Shown here piece by piece: positions 11,101 to 21,332 of a DNA stretch of 44,693 bases. The translations under genes and the position numbers were made by a program. Position 1 is the stretch's first letter. Every line of letters starts with the position of its first letter. Origin of the DNA: Ministeria vibrans ATCC 50519 (lineage: Eukaryota > Opisthokonta > Filasterea); assembly GCA_943704425.1 (NCBI GenBank), contig CALSCP010000324.1:22732-67424 (forward strand), given 5' to 3'. The notes under the pieces were generated by a model. The model was not told where the DNA came from, did not search any database, and worked only from the letters and a program-made list of their open reading frames with translations.

Positions 11101-13407
11101 CGGGCGACGGTGACGTGCGGTAGCGCAGCGTGGAGTTGCTCTCCTCCTCGGTCTGGCAGTACACTTCCGTCTTGCCGGGTGGCAGTCCACGAGCACGCAG
11201 CACCTGTACCTGTAGTTCGAATGAGAAGGACAGGTGCACGTGGGCCTGTGCGGTCGCCTCCGTTCTGCTTCCTTTGAGGTAGGTGCTCTTCTGAAGACAG
11301 GGCAACTCGCTGTCGAGGCACTTGCGGTGGGTTGTCTTGGAGCATTGACTGCACTTATAACCCTGGTAGCCAACACCCCACAAAAGTCCCTTGCAGCGCG
11401 AGCAAAACGTCGGTGTGTTGAAGTGTGTGAGCACAAAGTGGTGGCCGTTGACGTCGCGCGCCTGCTCCTCGCCCTTGACCGCCGCCAGTGTCTGCGAAAG
11501 TCCCTCCAGCACTCCCCCGTCTTCCCCATCCGGCTCATTCCCACGGCCCTTCTACAACACAAGGTTAAACAACGAGAAGAATATAAGGATATAATGGTAT
11601 ACCTTGAGAGAGCGCTTCTGTCCCGATCGATTGAGTCCCATCGAGTCCAAGAGATGCATCACAGCACGCTCTTCCGACACCTTCCACTCCTCGTAGCCGT
11701 TAGGCAGCTACACAAAACAGCATTATAAGTGTAATGCGATCGATGCAACAAGTGATGCACTGAGGGAGTGAGTACCATAAAGTAGGACTTGTTGTAAATG
11801 GGATGTGACTCGATCATCGACAGACGCACGTCGATCTCTGTGCGAAACACCTCCAGCTGCTCATTTTCGTCGTTGAGCTTCACCTGAGTGTCCAACTTAA
11901 TCTGCTCCAGCTCAGATACCCCAAAGATACGACGCAGCTCATTGAACATTCCCTGTTTTCCCATTGTTAAACTAAGAAAAACAGTTCATCGCGTTAGTGC
12001 CGAAGCGCAACATCATTAATGCCGATCAAACTCACTTCTTTTTCTTCTTCTTTTTCTTCGCTTCTTCGCCCGATTTCAAGTAAAACACCGCCAAAAACTC
12101 CTATTGTGACACAAAAAAAAAACAACAACAACATTGAAGAGTCAGATAGTGTGCAGGTCCAGTCCATCGACGTACCTTCTCGCAGACGGAACGGAGTTCT
12201 TCGGCCTTGTCTGCATCGAGTCGGTGCAGAAGATTGCGGCGAAGGACATTGTTAAAAATGTCAATGAAATCCTACAGAGAGGAACGGCAGCACACCGGTG
12301 AGAATAGACTTACGACAAATCGTTTTGAGTATACTTACTGTCAACGAGTGCCCCTTGCTATTGAGCAAGTCGCGGCCGGCCCCCGAAAGAAAGCTCACAA
12401 ACCACTTGATGGTCATAGTCATGACGGCGTCTTTGACATTGGGAGTCGCGTTCGTGTCGCCACTTCCCTGTGATGAAATAAAAACACAACCGTGCGTTAA
12501 CATTGAAGTATTGCTGCGGCGGTTTGTACAGTAGCTGTGTTCGAGGCGAGGTACTGCTCGAAACGGGACTTCATGGCTTGGAAGTCTTTTGATGACATGG
12601 TGCCTAAACGGGTCCAATGCAGAAAGAGAAAGAAACAAAGTGATAGAGAGAGAAAACAAAAAAAAAACAAAGATAGATACAAAATGTGAGAAACAAGCGA
12701 GAGCGAGAGCGAGTGAGAGAAAGGAGGGAGAAAGAAACAAAGTGATAGAGAGAGAGAGAGAGGCAAAGTGATAAAAACAAAGCGATATAAACAAAGTGAG
12801 AGAAACAAGCGAGAGAGAGAGTGTGTGTGTGTCAGCAGGTCAGCACACGACCGAGAAGAGGGCCCGTCACCTTTTCCAAAGGTCGACTCAATGCGAAAGA
12901 TGTCGTTGAAGAAGCCTTTTCTACGCCGTGACATTGCTCTTGAGTCATCGTCGTTGCTCTGCGAGAGAGGCAGGCCGACCACGCGCATGAGAGCCGTGTA
13001 AATGGGCATAATGTTAGTCTGGCAGAAAAAAAAAACACAAAATCAACACAAACTGTGTACACACCGAAACGACTCTCACCACGCCCTCCTCGTCCGCCCC
13101 TGCATCATCCCCATTGTCGCTGTCGTCGTCCTACACCCGGAGGGAGGAGAACAATCGCAAATCAGCTCATTCGTCAAACTTGGGATATAATTCGCTGTAC
13201 TTTGCTGATGTACGATTCGCGCTGTTTGCGTTGATCCGCCTCGCCAGCGTCCGCGTCAGCCTCCTCCGCTTCTACTTCCGGATCGCTGTCTTGGCCTTGA
13301 GCGCGACGTTGGGCACGGACGAGTTCATCGTCAAGATCGCTTCCCTCACTCTCGTCGTCCGATACTTGATCTTCATCAAGCAAAATTTCCTCGTCAGACA
13401 GGTCCAT
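7195..13407 (-). CDS. CADPS: CAPS-type calcium-dependent secretion activator with an added C1 domain
   Basis: Eighteen exons (13201-13407, 13080-13130, 12871-13018, 12530-12603, 12339-12467, 12176-12271, 12036-12100, 11776-11971, 11603-11707, 10826-11551, 9723-10674, 8551-9578, 8379-8483, 8203-8307, 7881-8016, 7680-7795, 7531-7614, 7195-7305) give 1477 residues with every phase matching. Order: acidic N-terminus, CAPS N-terminal helices, C1 zinc finger at about residues 394-443 (HHFVLTHFNTPTFC, then CSQC, HRKC and a final Cys), C2-like beta domain (about 455-590), PH domain (about 615-725, GPWKRWKKRYIII), then the CAPS/MUN region (YGVSDVHRKITYLQLL, NFPFNKPAGALQGF). CAPS primes dense-core vesicles for exocytosis and binds PIP2 and SNAREs. 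Animal CAPS has C2-PH-MUN without C1; Munc13 has C1-C2-MUN without PH. The gene converges on BiP with 118 bp between stops. Confidence 0.88.
8155..8187 (+). repeat. (TG)n repeat beside an AT-rich tract in a CAPS intron
   Basis: A TG run directly follows an alternating AT tract (about 8081-8155) inside the intron 8017-8202. It is ordinary intronic simple sequence. Confidence 0.8.
10744..10806 (+). repeat. (TTTG)n repeat in a CAPS intron
   Basis: About a dozen TTTG units with one variant fill most of the intron 10675-10825, between the PH-domain exon and the C1/C2 exon. Confidence 0.85.
12605..12830 (+). repeat. Purine-rich dispersed repeat (AACAAAGTG-GA family), copy 1
   Basis: In the CAPS intron 12604-12870 the plus strand carries repeated AAACAAAGTGATAGAGAGAG units (about 12626, 12735 and variants to 12810), spaced by GA-rich sequence. 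The same unit occurs in introns of three other genes in the window. Confidence 0.6.
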
Positions 13408-13863
13408 GAGTATTGAGTGGTGACTACACTGGCCCTGAGATGGTCCTCTTTAAATTCTCCTTGATTGTTGAATAATTATTATTTTCAATAATCATTACCA
13501 AAATAACATCAATATTCATTTTGAATAATGAATATCAAATTATCAATCAATTTTTTCTCTCCGTTTCTTCACTCTCGTACTTCGATAAGCGCTGCTTAGC
13601 TCTGCTGCAGGTATGCCCTCCACGCGTTCTCCCATCGCCCGTGCCGCACCGTATGCTTCAACCAGAGACCTGTCGATCCCAATTCGCCATCTCTCTCATC
13701 GTACATGTGCAAGATCTCTCTCGTCGAATGGCGAGCGCTAGCATCAGCGCCACACCGACACATTCCCCTGGATGTGGTCTAGAGAGGTTAGCGAAATCTT
13801 AATTCTTTTTTTTTTTTTTTTTTTTTTGTGAAGGTGAAACTTTCGTTGTCCAACTGAGAGCGC
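13408..13863. promoter_or_regulatory. Shared divergent intergenic region of CAPS and ARMC8
   Basis: The 456 bp between the CAPS ATG (minus) and the ARMC8 ATG (plus) must hold both promoters. The left side is AT-rich with ATTATT/AATAAT inverted patches (13460-13550). The right side has C/T-rich sequence and a T23-type tract near 13807. No convincing ORF or RNA gene is visible. Confidence 0.5.
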
Positions 13864-16760
13864 ATGCCGACCACGGATCTACACGCATATGTAACAGCAC
13901 TGACTTGCGACGATGCTGAAGAGGTAACCGCCTGCGATGCGCCCATACGACATGTGTACAATTTCACACGAGACAAACGACACTTTCTGATTTTTTTTTG
14001 TGTTTTTTTTATTTTTTTGTCGTCGTCTCTTTTTTGATTTTGTTATCTCCAGCGACTTCAAGCAACGAGACGGCTAAGAAATGTCACGATCGGCAATCCA
14101 ACATACAAGGCGGCGCTTGTGTCCGCCGCGGTTCCCGCTCTCGTGACCATTGTCAACACAGAACTGTCTTTGACGTTTTCTGACGACGAGATGAGCACCA
14201 ATCGCGAACTGTCCGCGTCGCTGCTTGTTCAGGTGAGCTGCTTTGATAGTCAACCCACTTGCCTCCTTGCTTGCGTGTACACGTACTTATGCTTTACATA
14301 ATATTATAATAATTATTTTTATTCTTTAGGCGATGTCTACGCTTGGAAGTTTTGCTCACGGCTCTGAGGACGATATCCGCGTTGTTGTCGAAGGCAACAC
14401 TGTACCGGCACTCATATCTGCACTACAACATTCAACCGTAGGCGTGGTAGAGGCTGCAATGCGAACGTTGAAGATCGTCTATACGTAATTCTTATAATAT
14501 TCATAATAGTAATGATTATAATAATAATATTTTTTACAGGTCGAAGAAAGTGTCTCGAGAGTATTTGTTTCGCGGGGGTGATGTGACGTGTCGTCGACTC
14601 ATTGAGTTGCTTGGTGCGGGCGACAGTGTTGCTGAAAATGCTGCTCTTGTATTGGGACGATGCGGCGAGACAGAGGAACAACTGGAGTCTGTTGCGGCGG
14701 CTGGTGGTGTACATCAGCTCGTGTTGCTACTGACCAACCCACAACGGCGCGCGCTTGCCGTGGAGGCATCATTGGAAGCGCTTGCCATTCTGTCGGGTCG
14801 CAACGAACGTCTAGGACAACTTGTGGGCACAGTACTCTGCGGTGGCGACTCACTGTGTGCTGTTGGTGGCACTCTTCAGCGCCTCCTTTCCGATCCGCGA
14901 CCCCGCGTCCGTCTTTTTGCCTGCACAATTGTGTGTAATGTGGCATCTGTGGAGCCAACGGTGGCGACGTTTGGCACCCAGCGTCCTCTTGCCTTTATTT
15001 TGCCGGTTCTCATCAAGCTACTGAGTGAGCCATTGAACATTGCGGTGCGAGTTGAAGCACCACGTGTGCTCGCACGCCTCATTGAGAAGGACCCGTCCCT
15101 GCAAAAGGACGCAGGTGACTCGGAGGCTGTCAATAGGCTTATTGACTATCTCACCGACACCAATAACATGGCAGGAGCATTGCCCTCGTCACAACAACTG
15201 GCACAGTTGCACGAGAGTGCACTAATGGCACTTTCTGGACTTTGTGCGACTTCTGAGAGCACTCGCTCGCTTGTGGTTGGTGCAGGTGCTATGCCGCACA
15301 TTGCGCGTGGGCTCGAACATACCAGCAAAGTTGTTCGTGTGGCTGCGTGCCACTGTATTCGAGTACTCGCGCGCTCTGTCAAACTTGTGCGGACTGCCCT
15401 TGTAGACTGCGCCATCTCCCGCCCATTGTTTCACCTGTTGCAAGACGACGCTCTGGACGTTGTAGCCTCTGCGTCGGCGACCATTTGTAATGTTCTTCTT
15501 GACCACTCGCCCATTAAGGAGGTACTGTTCACCATGTCATTTGAGTTGTTACTTATAATTTTTTTTTAATTTTTTAATCTTGTGTTTTATTGTTCGCTGG
15601 CTAGGCTGCTCTCTGTGAGGGAGGTTTAGCTCGATTGGCCGCTCTTGCCACCAGCATGGACAGTACGGTGCGTCTTAACTGCATCTGGGCTCTGAAGAAC
15701 TTTTCCTATCAGGTCAGTCACTCGAAAAATAAGTTTTTCTTAGTTTTCTTTTTTGGATTGCGATATTTTCAAGTGATGGAACGAATGTTTTTGAAGGTCA
15801 ATCCTATGTGAACCATTTTACATTTTATACTCTCTTTCGGCTGATGAAAATATGAATCCAATAATAATAATTTATATTCTTTATTTTTGTGTTTTGTGAT
15901 TCAATTAATTAATTATGTGTTCTAAACGTTGATGTTTGTGTTTTGACAGGCCAAGCTGGCGGACAAGGCGAAAGTGTTGCAGGTGATGGAGTGGGAGCGA
16001 CTGTACGAGCTTCTGACGGATGAGTCTGTGATGATCCGCGAACAGGCACTGGGGCTTGTGCGCAATCTGGTCTGTGGCGGCGAAGACGTATGCACTTCTA
16101 TTGTGTCGTGTCTCTATCCTTGTTTCTTTTTATTTTTTATTTTGTAATGTTTTACTCTATAATTTTTTATTATGACTTGTATCAAACTTATATTTTGTGT
16201 GTGTTTTTGACTGTCCGTGTGTAGCATGTGGAGCAGCTGTTGACGTGTGGACCGGCGAACGGACTCTATTTGATTTTGCAACATATTGAGGCAAGATGCT
16301 TTGCGGCCGACGTACCGTCGTCGTATACAGTCATGGTATGTCATCTGCTTTGTGTTGTGTGTGAGTCTCAATGTCGCGGGTTGTGTGTTTAGGGTCTCTA
16401 CACTGTGTGCAACATTGCGTCTGGCGGCGCGTCACACAAAGAAGCAATCATGTCTCGCCATCTGCTTCTTCAGCACCTTCTTGATTCGCTTGGCGTGGAT
16501 CATTTGGCCACGCGCTGTGCGGCAGTCTGGTGTTTTGTAAATTTGACCTGGCCTGGAGAACCAGGTAAGAAGCAACTGTAGTAAATTGTGCATGTTTTGC
16601 GATTAGTTTTCTTATTATTGTTTTCTCAGGCTGCGAAGACTGCACAAGGCAGTTGCGTTCGATTCGACTTCAAGAGGAACTGGAGCGTGTGTCGACCCTT
16701 TGTCGCCAGGACGAGTTTCTCGATCGTGCCAAAATGGTCTTGGATCAATTAGCTGTGTAA
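13864..16760 (+). CDS. ARMC8: ARMC8/GID5, armadillo scaffold of the CTLH/GID ubiquitin ligase
   Basis: Exons 13864-13923, 14053-14232, 14330-14484, 14540-15521, 15605-15712, 15950-16087, 16225-16335, 16393-16564 and 16630-16760 give 678 residues, close to animal ARMC8. The chain is armadillo repeats throughout. ARMC8-like landmarks include a repeat with VPALISALQHSTVGVVEAA, VRVAACHCIRVLARSVK, ASATICNVLLDHSPIKE, VRLNCIWALKNFSYQAKLAD, LVRNLVCGG, and the terminal DRAKMVLDQLAV. ARMC8 (yeast Gid5/Vid28) holds the CTLH E3 complex together and links substrate receptors to the RING subunits. The start was chosen because MPTTDLHAYVTAL splices directly into the first ARM helix (RLQATRRLRNVTIG). Importin-alpha or beta-catenin relatives are excluded by the C-terminus. 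Confidence 0.9.
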
Positions 16761-16956
16761 CTGTATACAAAAACCATGTTGTAATATGTAATTATTAGAA
16801 AGTTATTCTCAGCTGGCGACCAACTCGCCGTTTGTTGCAGTGTAAATAATGTGTGATCAGAGACCTAGGGAGCAGATTTGGTGAATAAAAATAATAATAA
16901 TTTTATTATTTTGTTTCGTTTTCGATTTTTTTTTTCTTCGCTTGATTTGAAACACG

Positions 16957-18457
16957 ATGATTCGAAAGAAGATTGATAGTCGTGTTCGAACGATCGTTGA
17001 GAATGGCGTCAATGTAAGAATGCACCAAAAGAAAAGGAAAATGAATCGACTGAACTCAACTTGCGTCTCCTTTCTCACGCGGGGTAGCTGCGCCATCGAA
17101 CGATGTTTGTTATTGTTGGAGACCGTGGGCGTGACCAGGTGCGTGAGGCAATGCAGCCGCATTCGCTGGTGTTTTTTCGATTTCCGCGTTGCATTGGTGC
17201 ACGAGGCGGTTGTCAGGTCCGTTGTCGTCTCGCGCTCACTCTTCCTCTGCTCAGATTGTCAACCTGCACTACATGCTGACCAAGGCGCAGACCAAGGCCC
17301 GCCCCTCTGTCCTCTGGTGCTACAAGAAAGAGCTGGGCTTCACGACGTAAGAAAACGATCAGTGTCGCGCGCACACAATTCACTGCGCTTCTCCTTTGTA
17401 TTGGCCACACACACACACACTCACGCACACACACACAGTCACAAGCACAAGCGCATGAGGGAGGTGAAGCGCAAGATCCAGCGGGGTCAAGCTGAAGCGG
17501 GCAAAGAGGATCCATTTGACTTGTTCATTTCATCGACTGACATTCGGTATGTCTGGCAGATGTGGTGTGGTGTGGTTTGCTTATATGTATATGTGCGTGT
17601 GTGTGTTTAAGGTACACGTACTACTCGGACACGCAAAAGATTCTTGGCAACACGTACGGCATGTGCGTGTTGCAGGACTTTGAGGCACTGACGCCCAACT
17701 TGCTGGCGCGCACCGTTGAGACAGTCGAGGGCGGCGGCCTCATTGTGCTCCTCTTGCGCACCATGAAGTCACTCAAGCAGCTGTACACCCTGTCCATGGT
17801 ACGCACTACAGCATCGATGCTAGAAGAGAGGAAGAAAGAGGGCAAAGTGATAGAGAAAGAAGCAAATGACAAAGAGTCTTGTGTGGGGGAGGAGAAAAGA
17901 CAAGCAACGTGTTGTAAATCAAAAAAAAATTAAATAAATTCTAGGATGTCCATGGACGCTTTCGCACGGAATCGCACGCGGACGTGCAACCGCGCTTCAA
18001 CGAGCGGTTCATTTTGTCGCTGGCAACATGTCAGACATGTCTGGTGGTGGACGATGCACTCAATGTACTGCCCATTTCGTCGCATTGTCTGTCGATTGAG
18101 CCTGTTGCGAATGCGCCTGAGACACGCGAAGAGACAAAGCGAGCAGCCGAGCTGCGCGATCTCAAGGTGGCGATGGCGGACACACAGCCGGCAGGGGCGC
18201 TGGTGAGCACGGCACGGACCATGGACCAGGCCAAAGCAATCCTCACGTTTGTGGAGGCCATTTCGGAGAAGACACTGCGCAGCACTGTGACGCTGACGGC
18301 TGCGCGTGGACGAGGCAAGAGTGCCGCCCTGGGCGTTGCCATGGCTGCCGCCGTGGCCTACGGCTACTCCAACATCTTCGTCACCAGTCCGTCGCCGGAG
18401 AATCTCAAGACTCTCTTTGAGTTTGTCTGCAAAGGATTCGATGCACTTGACATGCAG
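16957..18457 (+). CDS. NAT10: RNA cytidine acetyltransferase NAT10/Kre33, 5' part (exons 1-6)
   Basis: Exons 16957-17013, 17088-17138, 17255-17346, 17439-17546, 17612-17798 and 17945-18457 encode residues 1-336. They follow NAT10 closely: [82 protein letters not shown], then the Walker A motif GRGKSAALG at about residue 284 and [15 protein letters not shown]. The exon ends ...FDALDMQ in phase 0 and resumes exactly at EHTHYEL, 21333. NAT10 makes N4-acetylcytidine in 18S rRNA and tRNA in the nucleolus. The intron after 18457 runs into a 32-T tract, beyond which the sequence belongs to other genes. Confidence 0.95.
17815..17890 (+). repeat. Purine-rich dispersed repeat (AACAAAGTG-GA family), degenerate copy
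   Basis: NAT10 intron 17799-17944 contains GGCAAAGTGATAGAGAAAG (from about 17840) in GA-rich sequence, matching units seen in the CAPS and AMPK-beta introns. Confidence 0.45.
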
Positions 18458-18481
18458 GTCAGAAGAGCGAAACAAAATGCC

Positions 18482-18483
<2 letters not shown>

Positions 18484-18515
<32 letters not shown>
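18484..18515 (+). repeat. Poly-T tract (32 T), probable assembly junction
   Basis: An uninterrupted run of 32 T lies between NAT10 exon 6 and the first kinase-fragment exon. A matching 29-T run at 21261-21289 follows the N gap and precedes NAT10 exon 7. Together they bracket the foreign island. Confidence 0.9.
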
Positions 18516-18517
<2 letters not shown>

Positions 18518-18565
18518 GAAACCTGATTCCTTTGTTTGTCGGTGTCTCGCTTTTTCATTGTCCAG

Positions 18566-19163
18566 AGGAGAAGTCAAGATCACTGACTTTGGGGTAAGTG
18601 GACAACTGGCAAGCACAATCAGCTCGTGTGCGTCATGGCTAGGGACCGTCACGTACATGTCCCCCGAACGTATCCTCGGCAAGTCCTACTCGGTCGCGAG
18701 CGACATTTGGTATGGATGCAAGGAACGAGATGAGCCGCCAACTTATCTAGCGTCGATGATGTGACTTGTGTAGGTCCTTTGGATTGACCATGCACGAACT
18801 GGCCATTGGTCGATTCCCGTACAAACTCGATTCGACAGCAAAGTCACAAGATGCCGGTTTCTGGGTCCTGCTTGACCGCATTGTGGACCACGACCCACCA
18901 GAACTCAGTCCCGAGACGTTTTCACCTGAGTTTAGAGACTTCCATCGTCTGTGGTATGCTGAGAGAGCAGGTGGGTGACAGTTCGCCTGATAAGCCTTGA
19001 CTCCTTTTCTAGCATGCGCAAGGCTCCCGCCGACAGACCGTCCGCCGCTCAGCTTCTAGAGCATCCTTTTGTCAGTGCACATCAATCCGATCAACAGAAT
19101 GTTGCACTAGCACATTTCATTGTGGAGTCAATTGCAAAGAAAACCAAAAGAAATCGGCGCTGA
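18566..19163 (+). CDS. MAP2K/STE7-like protein kinase, C-terminal half only
   Basis: Exons 18566-18709, 18774-18953 and 19013-19163 join in phase and end at TGA 19161-19163. The product begins just before the DFG loop: [43 protein letters not shown], and [13 protein letters not shown] (subdomains VII-XI). DFGVSGQL and YMSPER are typical of MAP kinase kinases, which phosphorylate MAPKs. The ATP-binding lobe, Lys and HRD loop are absent. Upstream there is only about 50 nt and then the poly-T run following NAT10 exon 6. I infer that the missing exons lie elsewhere in the genome and that this half was joined here artificially, rather than being a dead gene: the exons present are clean. It converges on the RING gene with 87 bp between. 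Confidence 0.8.
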
Positions 19164-19250
19164 TCGAGCTTGACTATCATCTGTACACTTAATTAAAAAG
19201 AACAGCAATATTGATAATAAAAAATAATAAAATAATATTAACAATATGTT

Positions 19251-20490
19251 TCAGTCAAAGAGGCCAAAACCCATGTCATCGTCACTTTCTTCATCCACTA
19301 GCATTGGTAGTGTCGCAGAACCCACGTGTATCACATCATCATCAGGAAGCATTGTCCCACTCTCAGACTCAACCTTAACTTCCTCGTCATCTTCAGCTGT
19401 GAGTGCTGCCACCAGCTCGTCCAGTTCGAGCGCTCGCGCAAGTGCCCTCAAACTCGTGAGTGCATTGCGACTCGCTTCGCACGGCACCACACGCAGTCGC
19501 AGCCACTGCAAGATCAGTGCAAAAACATCACTATCGCAATCAAGAAGTACACGATCTGCACCATCGCGCTCCAGTGTGTGTTGTTCTTCGTTGAACAGTT
19601 GCGCCAGCAGCGAGCGGGGTTCGCTTCGGAGAGTTGCAAGGGTCGTCTGGAACTCGCGACCACCCACATTGAGAGTGACAAACTCGTGTGCCTTGGGGTT
19701 TAGACGCACACACATACTCTTACGTGCCTCGACGCGTTGCAGATGCGCTTCTTCCGCCTCGGCGGCCTCTCGAGCGAGACTCTCTGCCTCGGCTCGCTCG
19801 GCCTCCTCTCGGGCGATTTGGATGCCCACTTTGCACGACTCAAGGTGTGCCGCAAGCTGGTCTCGTCGCACACTTGCGGTGCACCCCGCGCTGGCAAACT
19901 GACAGAGCTGGGGCGTGGCAGGGCACTCAAAATTGACGTGGTTGCGCACCGTGGCGGGCAGGCCTTTGAAGCTACATCCCTCGGCGGCATACTGACAGGG
20001 GGTGTGCTCACAAAATGGACGATGGTCGCCCAGAAGGAGGCCCCGTGGTCCGATCCAGTCACAGCCGTGCACGCGGTTTAGGCAGTGCACCTTAGGCTTG
20101 GACAGAAGTTGCAGGATAACTCTGTTCACATCCTTGATGTCATTCAGTGGATCAATAGGCTTGCAATCGAGCGGACAGGCGCGTTTTTCAGCGAGTGAGC
20201 GCTGAAGACACTCGCCACAGAACATATGGTTGCAGGGTACGAGCTCACGAGGCTCAAAAAGAGGCTGGTGGCAAATCTTGCACAGGAGCTCGTCGTCGAC
20301 GGGCGTTGCGGAAACGTAGTCAAATACTGTGAAAGTACGGAATTTTAGTCACAAAGGGAACATGATTTCTCGCTCTTTATGCACGGAGTGTATGACACTT
20401 GATTAATGATATGATGACAAGATGTGAGGGCGTTATGAGAAGTGTTTCTGGAATGATTAGAGTTTTTGTTCACTTACCGAAAGGATTCAT
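19251..20490 (-). CDS. RING finger / TRAF-type zinc finger / BTB(T1) protein, putative E3 ligase
   Basis: Exons 20478-20490 (13 nt, encoding MNPF plus one base) and 19251-20326 give 362 residues. A C3HC4 RING spans residues 20-59 (CKIC, CNHMFC, GEC, CPLDC). TRAF/SIAH-type zinc fingers follow (HGCDWIGPRG, EGCSFKGL, AGCTASVRRDQLAAHLESC), then a Glu/Ala-rich coiled coil and a KCTD-type BTB/T1 domain (FVTLNVGGREFQTTLATLRS, VLLDCDSDVFALILQWLR). The C-terminus is acidic. RING domains recruit E2~ubiquitin and KCTD-type BTBs oligomerise and often bind Cullin-3, so this may ubiquitinate partners directly or bridge to Cul3; the substrate is unknown. The start was chosen because the tiny exon's ATG has a GTAAGT donor in the right phase. 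It is complete and lies within the suspected mis-scaffolded island. Confidence 0.85.
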
Positions 20491-20626
20491 AAAAAAAATC
20501 CGAAGAAGAGCACCAGTGAAACCACTGCGGTGTTGCCGAGAGCTCGATGGTCTATAGAGTTCGAAGGAAAAGCCGAGCTTTACTTCAAGTAAACGAATAA
20601 AACTGAAAGTCTGAAACTGAAACTTA

Positions 20627-20664
20627 TAGAAGAAGAATACAACCCATATTTTATTAATGATACA
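20627..20664 (-). repeat. Dispersed repeat (AATAAATGGGTTGTATTCTT), copy E
   Basis: On the minus strand the copy reads tgtatcattaataaaatatg followed by ggttgtattcttcttcta: the consensus plus a 4-nt insertion. The flanking TGTATCATTAATAAA also matches the copy at 38222-38284. Confidence 0.6.
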
Positions 20665-20940
20665 ACTGAAACTTATTAAAAAACAGTATGCACAGTCACC
20701 CAGCACTTACTGTAAGGCAAAAATAAATGCATTTACTTTATGCACCAATTTATTTACGCCATAGTAATAATTGGGATAACTTCGCGGAGCTGAGTGAGCT
20801 CCGTCGACAAAGTTTTGTTAAAAACTTCTCTTTGTTCTTTTAAGAGCTGAGAGGGGCAGCCAGACGTGGAAGAAAAGCTTAAACTTTAAAGCAAGGAGAC
20901 TCAGGAGAGAAGGAAAATAGAAAAGGGGGAGAAAAGATAA

Positions 20941-20973
20941 TAGAAGAAGAATACGACCCATTTATTCATGATC
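20941..20973 (-). repeat. Dispersed repeat (AATAAATGGGTTGTATTCTT), copy D
   Basis: The minus strand reads gatcatgaataaatgggtcg then tattcttcttcta, one mismatch to the core shared with the copies near 38.2 kb and 44.0 kb. Confidence 0.6.
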
Positions 20974-21158
20974 AGAGAAAAGATAATAGACTGTTACAAT
21001 TGTACATTTCACTTGAGTTGGGAAATAGCATTTGTCGAGTTGCGCGCCTCGGCGACGGAGAGAAAGCCCTCACGCTTGCGGCAAGCCGCAGCTTTGACCT
21101 GTAGAAAAGTCTCACGAGTCCCCGCTGCTCGCCGTGTGGCTGGGGACGGCGAACAAAG

Positions 21159-21252
21159 GTGCCAAGGAGGAAACGAAAGTTGGCCGAAGACGACGATGTG
21201 GGTCTCTCCGCAGCAGGTTCCTCCGTCTCCGCCTTCTCCAACTACAACACCT
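21159..21252 (+). CDS. Possible N-terminal exon of an unknown gene, truncated by the gap
   Basis: An ATG at 21159 opens a short basic-acidic frame (MPRRKRKLAEDDDVG, then SAAGSSVSAF) that runs into the N run. MPRRKRK resembles a nuclear localisation signal. The competing minus-strand frame across 21009-21252 is equally open. I cannot identify either, and neither belongs to NAT10. Confidence 0.2.
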
Positions 21253-21260
21253 NNNNNNNN
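21253..21260. other. Assembly gap (8 N)
   Basis: Eight N bases separate the RING-gene island from a 29-T tract (21261-21289) that leads into NAT10 exon 7. This is the only gap in the window. A short N run usually marks a scaffold join of unknown true length. Confidence 0.95.
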
Positions 21261-21291
<31 letters not shown>

Positions 21292-21332
21292 GGGGGCGGG
21301 GAATTGACACTGTTGCTTTTTTTTTCTTGCAG

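Larger units (their letters stand above)
20491..21158. other. AT-rich intergenic stretch with dispersed repeats
   Basis: About 670 bp lie between the RING gene start and the edge of the gap. They contain two minus-strand copies of the AATAAATGGGTTGTATTC repeat (20627-20664 and 20941-20973) and GA-rich sequence. Near 21009-21120 a minus-strand frame (ending NAISQLK, stop 21009-21011) could be the 3' end of another gene cut by the gap; I do not recognise it. Confidence 0.4.

Noticed and set aside
12261-13009. Ser/Leu-rich minus frames with many hydrophobic runs, resembling membrane proteins
   Set aside because: They arise from reading through the TC-rich repeat in a CAPS intron. The flanking exons splice cleanly.
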